Assembly: GCA_012799845.1 (NCBI GenBank)
Contig: JAAZKL010000284.1
Span: 1-15,925 of the forward strand
Reading direction: 5' to 3'
Source of the DNA: Clostridiaceae bacterium
GTDB lineage: Bacteria; Bacillota; Clostridia; Acetivibrionales; DTU013
Length of the DNA stretch: 15,925 nucleotides
Positions 1 through 6,016 of this stretch are shown piece by piece. Both the position numbers and the translations under genes were made by a program. How positions within the stretch are numbered: the stretch's first letter is position 1; the number at the start of each line of letters is the position of its first letter. The notes under the pieces are model-generated. The model saw only the letters and a list, made by a program, of their open reading frames with translations, did no database searches and was not told the DNA's origin.

Positions 1-390
1 CTGATAATAGGCTATTATGTAATAAGGACCGGTTCCATATTTGCGGGCATCCTGGCTCATTTCCTGAACAATGCGGCAGCGGAAGTGTTCCAGTACCTGT
101 GGGCGGATCCTTCTTCTTCAGAGACCGTGTCACTTACCGCGGAGCAGTTGTTCGGCATCATTATGATAGGTGTTCCCGCACTTGTCGTCGCAGCAGCGCT
201 CCTGTACATATTCAGACATGTCACCAGAGAGAAGGCAGTGATAGTCCAGCCGATCGCAAAGCCGAAACAGGATGTGAAGGCGGTGCTGTCACACTGGCCG
301 ATCGCGGGAGTGGCTGCCTTATACTTAGTCACGACGATCCTGAACCTGTTCCTGATGGCAGTCATAAAATATATTTCACCGATGCAGTAG
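1..390 (+). CDS. CPBP-family intramembrane metalloprotease, C-terminal part (5' end outside window)
   Basis: The reading frame is open from base 1 to the TAG at 388-390, giving 129 residues of a larger membrane protein. The opening residues contain 'GSIFAGILAHFLNNAA', which fits the last conserved motif (H-x3-N) of the CPBP/Abi family (CAAX-protease-like, Rce1-related). In that family this His and Asn sit in a membrane helix and contribute to the metal or active site. Two more hydrophobic segments follow, roughly residues 50-66 (FGIIMIGVPALVVAAALLY) and 99-120 (IAGVAALYLVTTILNLFLMAVI), separated by a basic stretch. This fits an integral membrane protein. The glutamate motifs (EExxR) would lie upstream and cannot be seen. 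Family members process prenylated proteins or peptides, or act in bacteriocin immunity, but the substrate here is unknown. The family call rests on one motif plus topology. Confidence 0.6.
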   Translation: MIIGYYVIRTGSIFAGILAHFLNNAAAEVFQYLWADPSSSETVSLTAEQLFGIIMIGVPALVVAAALLYIFRHVTREKAVIVQPIAKPKQDVKAVLSHWPIAGVAALYLVTTILNLFLMAVIKYISPMQ

Positions 391-440
391 GCCCCATGCT
401 TGCATTTATGGCCTGCCCGCATTACTAAAGGAGCCTCCGG

Positions 441-470
441 GGTTATATAATACTATATAACCTTTTTTTT
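441..470 (+). terminator. Hairpin plus T8 run: terminator of the CPBP gene or leader attenuator of rpoN
   Basis: The arms GGTTATATA (441-449) and TATATAACC (454-462) form a perfect 9-bp stem with a 4-nt ATAC loop. Eight T residues follow directly (463-470), which is the form of an intrinsic terminator, although the stem is A/T-rich. The T-run ends one base before the GAGGTGG ribosome site of rpoN (471-477). Any rpoN transcript starting upstream must therefore pass through it. A TATAAT sequence (446-451) also lies inside the left arm and loop, so the site could instead overlap a promoter. Confidence 0.6.
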
Positions 471-482
471 GAGGTGGCCTGT

Positions 483-1601
483 ATGGAATTTGCTGTCGAT
501 CTGAAGCTTGTGCGTTCACAAAAGCTTTTACTTACACCCCGGCTGAAGCAGGCGATCGAAATACTCGAAATGGATTCCCGGGAACTCTTCCAATATGTAG
601 AAACCCAGCTGGATACAAATCCCGCCCTTGAAGAAGCGCCGGCCGGAACGCAACATTATGCGTCGGCCGGTACGGAATCAACAGATCCCATCGAATCATA
701 TCAATATACTGATATGACGGACCCCGTGGCTGAACAGCCGGAAAGGGTCCTCACACTCAAGCAGCATCTTCTTGTCCAGCTTGACTCGCTTAGCCTGGAC
801 AAAAAAAGCTATGCCATCGGTGAATACCTGATCGACAACACTGACAGCAACGGCTATATGAAAGCTGATACCTCCGAGGCGGCAGCCTGTCTCGGCGTCC
901 CTGAAAGCGAGGTGCTTAGAATGCTTGAGATGCTTCAGGGTTTTGAACCTCCGGGCATATGCGCGAGGAACCTCGGCGAGTGCCTGCTTATCCAGTTAAG
1001 GCAGCTTGACAGGCGGGATGCCGATGCGGAGTTGATAGTCGAGTGGTTCCTGGACGCGGTCGCCAAAAATGATGCAGTATCGATCGCCAAAGCCACCGGC
1101 ATGGGCATCGATCGGATAAGCGAGCTTTTTCGGAAAATCAGGAGCCTCGAGCCCAAGCCGGGACGGAATTACTGCTGCAATGACACGATAAGCCGGACGC
1201 TGCCGGATATCATCATCCGGGATATAAATGGAGAACTCCTGGTGGTTTATAATTCGGAAGCATTCCCGAACGTGTGCATATCTGAAAGCTATGTTTCCGG
1301 ACTGTCCCGCAGGGGCGCCCCGAGGTCCGGGCTTGCGAATGAATGGCTCGACAACGCCGTCTGGCTCATAAAGTGCCTCGAGCAGCGGGAGGATATCATA
1401 TTCGCCATCGCCAGGGAAATATGCGAACTCAGGGGAGACTTTTTCAAAACAGGGCCAAGGGCGTTCAGGCATATAGACAAGTGCTCGTTCGCATCCCGTG
1501 TCTGCCTGCACGAGTCCATACTTGACAAAGCCCTTGCGGGCAAATACCTGCAGTGCAGATGGGGCTTGTATGAACTTAAAAGTTTCTTCAGGGAAGCATG
1601 A
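483..1601 (+). CDS. rpoN: RNA polymerase sigma-54 factor, truncated before the RpoN box
   Basis: Sigma-54 binds core RNA polymerase and directs it to -24/-12 promoters that need an AAA+ activator. The ATG at 483 is preferred over an in-frame GTG at 474, because GAGGTGG (471-477) lies 5 nt before it. Residues 1-50 match the activator-interacting region (LKLVRSQKLLLTPRLKQAIE; LDTNPALEE). Residues of about 90-260 match the core-binding domain (DSNGY, LEMLQGFEPPGICARNLGECL, SLEPKPGRNY). The following DNA-binding part keeps WLIKCLEQRE, FFKTGPRAF, LHES and YELKSFF, but the helix-turn-helix between them is divergent (RHIDKCSFASRVCLHES). The protein then ends at 372 residues, against roughly 430-480 in the family. 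The last ~80 residues, including the RpoN box (ARRTVAKYRE type) that contacts the -24 element, are absent. I found no such box in any forward frame before the recombinase gene. It is probably non-functional as a normal sigma factor: a pseudogene, an element-interrupted gene or a specialised variant. The family call is secure and the fate is inferred. Confidence 0.85.
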   Translation: MEFAVDLKLVRSQKLLLTPRLKQAIEILEMDSRELFQYVETQLDTNPALEEAPAGTQHYASAGTESTDPIESYQYTDMTDPVAEQPERVLTLKQHLLVQLDSLSLDKKSYAIGEYLIDNTDSNGYMKADTSEAAACLGVPESEVLRMLEMLQGFEPPGICARNLGECLLIQLRQLDRRDADAELIVEWFLDAVAKNDAVSIAKATGMGIDRISELFRKIRSLEPKPGRNYCCNDTISRTLPDIIIRDINGELLVVYNSEAFPNVCISESYVSGLSRRGAPRSGLANEWLDNAVWLIKCLEQREDIIFAIAREICELRGDFFKTGPRAFRHIDKCSFASRVCLHESILDKALAGKYLQCRWGLYELKSFFREA

Positions 1602-1617
1602 ACGATCGGTATTAGCC

Positions 1618-1656
1618 CTGATATAGGACAAATAGCCTGAAATATATATATATCAG
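1618..1656. repeat. Imperfect dyad between rpoN and the recombinase; possible attachment-site remnant
   Basis: CTGATATA (1618-1625) and TATATCAG (1649-1656) are perfect 8-bp inverted copies separated by 23 nt. A near-direct copy of the left arm (TAGCCTGAAATATA) starts at 1633. The dyad lies just after the truncated end of rpoN and about 180 bp before the serine recombinase start. Large serine recombinases act on roughly 40-50 bp sites with imperfect dyad symmetry, so an att role is possible. AT-rich repeats of this kind also arise by chance, and no second copy was found downstream of the recombinase. Confidence 0.25.
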
Positions 1657-1685
1657 AGTATTGGCCGGAATATGCCGGAGGGTCC

Positions 1686-1898
1686 GTGAAAAGGAAATAT
1701 ATCAGGGAAAGGGAATTCATCATCAGGTACACAGGTGAATCGGGCGCTGCAGATGTGATCCGAAGGCTGCTGGATATCGCGGCAGGCTGCAGCGGGCAAT
1801 CGGGATCATCGGCAGGGGGAGATGAGAGGTGCCGGGGTGACGGGACAGGCTGCGAAAACAAACAGGGTGGCGGTATATGCCAGGATAAGCAGGGATGA
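1686..1898 (+). CDS. Small hypothetical protein overlapping the recombinase start
   Basis: A 70-residue frame starts with GTG at 1686, behind a good ribosome site (GGAGG, 1677-1681, 4 nt spacing). The first ~40 residues look like real protein: basic and beta-like (KRKYIREREFIIRYTG), then an amphipathic helix (AADVIRRLLDIA). The rest is Gly/Ser/Cys-rich and overlaps the recombinase reading frame by 62 nt, so that tail may be meaningless. I do not recognise a family. Position and overlap suggest it is translated with the recombinase and might be an accessory factor or a translational-coupling leader. This is inference. It could also be a chance frame. Confidence 0.4.
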   Translation: MKRKYIREREFIIRYTGESGAADVIRRLLDIAAGCSGQSGSSAGGDERCRGDGTGCENKQGGGICQDKQG

Positions 1899-3309
1899 CA
1901 ACAGGGAGAATTTTGAATCCATTGAAAACCAGCGCGACATGCTGCTGGAGCATGCGGCGGTGCACAGGCTCGGGGAAGTGGCTGCTGTCTACATGGATGA
2001 CAATGTCTCGGGCTCTGCAATCCAAAGGCCGGGGCTGGACAGGATGAAAGAGGACATACTGAAAGGCATGATCGACGTAGTACTGGTAAAGGACCTGTCC
2101 CGTCTTGGCAGAAACAACGCAGGAACACTTCAGTTGCTGGATTTTTTCGAGGAACACGGCATCAGGGTCCTGACTGCCGACGGGCGGTTCGACAGCCTGG
2201 TGGATAATGACATGGTCGGCATCGAGACATGGGTGAACGAAAGGTATGTGAGGGACATTTCAAGGAAGATCCGCGCCAGCCTCAGGTTCAAGATACAAAA
2301 AGGCGAATACCTGGGGAAAGCTCCGTTTGGCTACCGGAAATCCTGTATTGAAAAAAACAGGCTGGTTATAGATGAATCAGAGGCATATATCGTCAGGCTG
2401 ATATACAGGCTGTATCTGTCAGGCATGGGATATACCGCCATATCCAAATACCTGGAGGAAAAGGGGTACGGCTCCCCCGGGAATAAAGGCTGGAACAGGA
2501 TAACCGTCAGACGTATACTGTGTTCCCGCGTATATATAGGCGATACCGTACAGGGAGTCAGCGAAAAGGTGAGTTTCAAAAGCAAAAAGACCAGGCGCCT
2601 TCCCGAGGGCAGATGGGTCATCACGGAGGGCACCCATGAAGCGCTGATACCCAGGGAAATGTTCGACAGGGTCCAGGAACTGAGGCTGGGAAGGACCGGA
2701 GGCAGGAAGGTGCAGGGTCGGCAGCGGCACGTACTCAGCGGCATCATATTCTGCGGCGGCTGCGGGAGCGCGATGTATGCCCGCAAACGCAGCGGCGGGA
2801 CAGCATATGTTTGCGGCAACTACTGCAGGAACGGAAGAAATGCATGTACCAGCCATTTTATATATGAACATGAGATCGTCGGCCATATCTGCAGTGAACT
2901 CCAGGCTCTGTTCAGGAAAGAGGAAGAGCTTGAAAAACTGAGTGAGGAGTTTTGCGGTCCGAAAACTACTGAACAGAGCCAGGTTTGGGATGATATCGGC
3001 GCACAGATGGAGAACATGAGACGCCGGCAGGAGATGCTCTATAAAGACAGGCTGACGGGACGGATATCCGGGCAGTTGTTCGATAAAATGAACCAGCAGT
3101 TGGAGAGGCATATGGCCGCACTGGAAAGCGAACGGGAAAAGTTGAGGCGGGAATATGCACGGTCATCCGATATCAGCCTCCTTGCGGGCATTATAAGGGG
3201 TAGGCTGGAGAAAGGGGATCTGACTAATGAAATGGCGTCTTCGGCGGTCCGGTCCGTAATCGTACATGACCGGTCGGTGACGATTGATTTAAAATATAAA
3301 ATAACGTAA
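1837..3309 (+). CDS. Large serine recombinase (resolvase / recombinase / zinc beta-ribbon)
   Basis: This site-specific DNA recombinase makes staggered breaks through a covalent serine linkage, integrating or excising DNA between att sites. The GTG at 1837 (490 aa) has AGAGGTG 5 nt ahead. The ATG at 1822 (495 aa) is possible, but its purine-rich site abuts the codon. Residues ~10-150 are the resolvase catalytic domain: YARIS with the nucleophile at Ser18, FESIENQRDML, GLDRMKEDI, LVKDLSRLGRN. Residues ~165-270 are the Recombinase domain (GKAPFGYRK; AISKYLEEKGYG; WNRITVRRIL). A zinc ribbon follows (CGGCG...YVCGNYCRNGRNACTSH), then a coiled coil (ELQALFRKEEELEKL through MAALESEREKLRREYA). The length is normal and no lesion is seen. 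The type resembles TnpX/TndX of clostridial elements. Codon use (AGG, ATA) looks like that of its neighbours, so it is not an obvious recent arrival. No other mobile-element genes accompany it in the window. Confidence 0.93.
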   Translation: MTGQAAKTNRVAVYARISRDDNRENFESIENQRDMLLEHAAVHRLGEVAAVYMDDNVSGSAIQRPGLDRMKEDILKGMIDVVLVKDLSRLGRNNAGTLQLLDFFEEHGIRVLTADGRFDSLVDNDMVGIETWVNERYVRDISRKIRASLRFKIQKGEYLGKAPFGYRKSCIEKNRLVIDESEAYIVRLIYRLYLSGMGYTAISKYLEEKGYGSPGNKGWNRITVRRILCSRVYIGDTVQGVSEKVSFKSKKTRRLPEGRWVITEGTHEALIPREMFDRVQELRLGRTGGRKVQGRQRHVLSGIIFCGGCGSAMYARKRSGGTAYVCGNYCRNGRNACTSHFIYEHEIVGHICSELQALFRKEEELEKLSEEFCGPKTTEQSQVWDDIGAQMENMRRRQEMLYKDRLTGRISGQLFDKMNQQLERHMAALESEREKLRREYARSSDISLLAGIIRGRLEKGDLTNEMASSAVRSVIVHDRSVTIDLKYKIT

Positions 3310-3312
3310 GAT
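3284..3312 (+). promoter_or_regulatory. Candidate sigma-A promoter for the lipid kinase gene
   Basis: TTGATT (3284-3289) and TAAGAT (3307-3312) are separated by exactly 17 nt, with 4 of 6 matches to each consensus box. The predicted start near 3319 leaves a leader of about 29 nt containing the GGAGG ribosome site. It overlaps the end of the recombinase gene. The match is modest. Confidence 0.3.
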
Positions 3313-3347
3313 AAATATGGTTCAGAAACTGTGTTGGAGGATGCAAT

Positions 3348-4238
3348 ATGAAAAAGGCACTGATAGTGTACAATCCGCTGGCCGGGAACAGGTATGTGCC
3401 GAAGCAGCTGGACTACATCGTTGCTCGTTTCCTTGAAAACGACACTATTGTTGTTCCCTTCAGGCTTAGCAGGGAAAACTCGGCCGAACTGGAAAAGGTT
3501 CTGCTGAACGAAAGTTTCGATTATGTCGTCGTGTCGGGGGGAGACGGGACTGTCAACTCGATTGCATCCGTGATCCTCGACAACGGTCTTGATATGCCCA
3601 TCGGAGTCATACCTGCAGGGACCTGCAATGACTTTGCGCGCAGTCTGAATATACCGACCGACATGAAAAAGTGTCTTGATATCATTTTTTCCGGCAACAT
3701 CATGGAGATCGACACGGGCCTGATCAATGGGGAAAAATACTGCCTCAACACCTGTGCCGGAGGCAATTTCGTCGATGTATCCTACAGTACCGACGGTGAG
3801 CTGAAAAAGAGATTTGGGCCGCTGGCCTACTATATGACGGCGCTTGGCGAGCTTGCAGCCCTGAAGCCTGTCAGGCTGAAGCTGACGACAGACGACGAGG
3901 TGATCGAAGGGGAGTTCCTGCTGTTCCTGATCCTGAACGGCAGGCATGCCGCAGGCTTCTGGAATCTTGTGGAAGAAGCGGACCTGTCTGACGGATATAT
4001 GGATATACTGCTGGTCAGGAACTGCCTGCATGTCGAAATGGCCGCCCTCTTTTTCAAAGTTCTCAACAATGATTTTGTAAACGACAGGAACGTTATGTGG
4101 CTGAGGACAGGCAAATGCCGGATAGAGGGCGACAGCGGCTTCAATCTCAGCGTTGACGGCGAGGAGTGGAAATCCCTGCCGATAGACATAGAATTCCTGC
4201 ACAGGAAGATAAAAGTATTCGCTCCCTCAAAACAATAG
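3348..4238 (+). CDS. YegS/DgkB-family lipid kinase (diacylglycerol kinase-like)
   Basis: Members phosphorylate diacylglycerol or related lipids with ATP. In Firmicutes, DgkB returns diacylglycerol from lipoteichoic-acid synthesis to phosphatidic acid at the membrane. The 296-residue length is typical. The N-terminal nucleotide-binding domain shows IVYNPLAGN (6-14), the signature SGGDGTVN (63-70) and GVIPAGTCNDFAR (86-98). The C-terminal beta-sandwich half carries LNTCAGGNF, LILNGRHAAGFWN, ADLSDGYMDILLV and LSVDGE, all typical of the family. ATG 3348 has GGAGG nearby. It stands alone between the recombinase and spoIVA. The exact lipid (diacylglycerol, sphingosine or another) cannot be read from sequence, so no symbol is given. 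Confidence 0.88.
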   Translation: MKKALIVYNPLAGNRYVPKQLDYIVARFLENDTIVVPFRLSRENSAELEKVLLNESFDYVVVSGGDGTVNSIASVILDNGLDMPIGVIPAGTCNDFARSLNIPTDMKKCLDIIFSGNIMEIDTGLINGEKYCLNTCAGGNFVDVSYSTDGELKKRFGPLAYYMTALGELAALKPVRLKLTTDDEVIEGEFLLFLILNGRHAAGFWNLVEEADLSDGYMDILLVRNCLHVEMAALFFKVLNNDFVNDRNVMWLRTGKCRIEGDSGFNLSVDGEEWKSLPIDIEFLHRKIKVFAPSKQ

Positions 4239-4335
4239 GAACGATCCCGCCGGGCAGCCCGCTGAAGGCTTCCGGTGCGGCTTTCAACACATAGAACCAG
4301 CAACCGGACCAGGTGGATCACCCCCCTTCTTTTTG

Positions 4336-4363
4336 TAATATTAGGATTTTTCGGACATATATT
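4336..4363 (+). promoter_or_regulatory. Candidate sigma-E (mother-cell) promoter of spoIVA
   Basis: TAATATT (4336-4342) matches the sigma-E -35 consensus KMATATT. CATATATT (4356-4363) differs from the -10 consensus CATACAnT at one base. The spacer is 13 nt, one less than the usual 14-15. It ends about 50 nt before the SpoIVA start. spoIVA is a known sigma-E regulon gene in B. subtilis, which makes the match credible. Confidence 0.45.
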
Positions 4364-4415
4364 AATTGTGAATCCCGTACTGTTGCATATCCATAGATTT
4401 AAGGGGGGTTATCGG

Positions 4416-5894
4416 GTGGAAAGATATGATATATACCAGCAGATCGCGGAAAGGACACAGGGAGATATTTATATAGGAGTCGTAGGCCCTGTCAGGACAG
4501 GGAAATCTACTCTGATCAAAAGGTTCATGGATTTGCTCGTCATACCGAACATAGAAAACGTATACAGCCGTGAAAGAGCAAGAGATGAACTGCCTCAGAG
4601 CGCCGCAGGCCGGACGATCATGACCACGGAGCCCAAATTCGTGCCCAACGAGGCGGTGGAAATAACACTGGATGAAGCATTAAAGCTGAAAGTCAGGATG
4701 GTGGACTGTGTCGGCTATCTTGTGAAGGGAGCGCTGGGTTATCTTGAGAACAATGCGCCGAGGATGGTAAACACCCCCTGGTTCGATTACCAGATACCGT
4801 TTGAACAGGCAGCGGAACTGGGGACCCAAAAGGTCATAAACGACCACTCGACCATCGGGCTTGTGGTGACATGCGACGGGACCATAACCGATATCGACAG
4901 GGAAGACTACGTCGATGCGGAAAGGCGTGTCATCAGCGAACTGAAGGAGATAAACAAGCCGTTCGTGATCATACTCAATTCCGTGAAGCCGAAAGATGAG
5001 GAAACCGAGAGGCTGCGGCTGGAGCTGGAGGAAAAATATGGAGTGCCGGTCATCAGCGTGAACTGTGCACAGATGCAAAATGAAGACGTTGCCGAGATAA
5101 TGGAGCGGATACTTTATGAATTCCCCGTACGCGAGATCGGCATCAACATACCTGAATGGGTGGAGTCCCTGGAGCAGGACCACTGGCTGAGGGTCGATAT
5201 GCTGCAGGCAATAAGGAGCGTATTCGACGGAGTGAAGAGGATCCGCGAGGCAAGAGATTCTATTGGGAAATTCTTCGATTATGAGTTCATCGGGAAGACG
5301 GACCTTGTGGAAATAAACGCGGGCTCGGGAAACATCCTCCTGGATCTGCAGACCCCGGATAACCTGTTCTACAGCGTTCTCAGCGATATCACGGGACTGA
5401 GGATCGATGGCGAGCATATGCTGATGGGAATGATGAAGGAGCTTGCCGGGATCAAGAGAGAATACGAGAGGGTGGAGTATGCGCTGCATGAAGTAAAGAT
5501 GAAGGGCTATGGTGTCGTAACTCCGCAAATGGAGGAAATGATGCTCGATGAGCCTGAGATCATAAAACAGGGCAACAGGTTCGGAGTAAGGCTTAAGGCC
5601 AGCGCGCCGTCGATACACATGATCAGGGCGGATATCGAAACAGAGATAGCTCCCCTGGTAGGTACTGAAAAGCAATCCGAGGAACTGGTCAACTACCTGC
5701 TCAAAGAATTCGAAAACGAGCCGGGCAGGATCTGGGAATCCAATATATTCGGGAAATCACTGCATGAACTGGTGAGTGAAGGATTACACAACAAGCTTCT
5801 CAGGATGCCGGAGGATGCGCAGCAAAAACTGCAGGAAACGCTTCAGAGGATCATCAACGAAGGCAGCGGCGGTCTAATATGTATAATATTGTAA
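4416..5894 (+). CDS. spoIVA: Stage IV sporulation protein A (spore coat basement-layer ATPase)
   Basis: SpoIVA is made in the mother cell and uses ATP hydrolysis to polymerise on the forespore surface. There it forms the base on which the coat assembles, and it is also needed for cortex formation. Starting at GTG 4416, with AAGGGGGG at 4401-4408, it gives 492 residues, the same length as the B. subtilis protein. The frame stays open upstream, but that extension does not resemble the family. The Walker A motif GPVRTGKST places Lys at residue 30, and TTEPKFVP places Thr at 70-71, the same numbering as in B. subtilis. ELPQSAAGRTIM, DCVGY, HSTIG and the conserved ends EKQSEELV and INEGSGGL are all present. 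The gene is monocistronic: a sigma-E-like promoter lies before it and a strong terminator after it. It is direct evidence of an endospore former. Confidence 0.97.
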   Translation: MERYDIYQQIAERTQGDIYIGVVGPVRTGKSTLIKRFMDLLVIPNIENVYSRERARDELPQSAAGRTIMTTEPKFVPNEAVEITLDEALKLKVRMVDCVGYLVKGALGYLENNAPRMVNTPWFDYQIPFEQAAELGTQKVINDHSTIGLVVTCDGTITDIDREDYVDAERRVISELKEINKPFVIILNSVKPKDEETERLRLELEEKYGVPVISVNCAQMQNEDVAEIMERILYEFPVREIGINIPEWVESLEQDHWLRVDMLQAIRSVFDGVKRIREARDSIGKFFDYEFIGKTDLVEINAGSGNILLDLQTPDNLFYSVLSDITGLRIDGEHMLMGMMKELAGIKREYERVEYALHEVKMKGYGVVTPQMEEMMLDEPEIIKQGNRFGVRLKASAPSIHMIRADIETEIAPLVGTEKQSEELVNYLLKEFENEPGRIWESNIFGKSLHELVSEGLHNKLLRMPEDAQQKLQETLQRIINEGSGGLICIIL

Positions 5895-5917
5895 AAAGGG
5901 CGGCAGCCCTTTTTTTA
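5893..5917 (+). terminator. Rho-independent terminator after spoIVA
   Basis: GGGC (5898-5901) and GCCC (5906-5909) form a GC stem around a GGCA tetraloop. It is extended by A-runs on the left pairing with the T-run on the right (5910-5916). It begins inside the spoIVA stop codon. Confidence 0.85.
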
Positions 5918-6016
5918 TTGGATTCGCTATTTTATTTTTTGTTTTTTATGGTAAAATAATCGAAGCAAATACATATCGCCATGCATATAATAGCATTGCG
6001 CATCTGGAGGAAAGCC

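Noticed and set aside
3039..4202. 387-codon open frame on the minus strand opposite the lipid kinase gene
   Set aside because: It is a frame shadow of a well-conserved plus-strand gene. It shows no recognisable motif and crosses the recombinase/kinase boundary.
4275..4415. 47-residue N-terminal extension of SpoIVA including a hydrophobic stretch
   Set aside because: It is an in-frame upstream extension without a ribosome site, absent from known SpoIVA. The GTG at 4416 gives the family length and numbering.
4680..5675. 331-codon open frame on the minus strand opposite spoIVA
   Set aside because: SpoIVA on the plus strand is conserved over its whole length. The antisense frame has no domain features.
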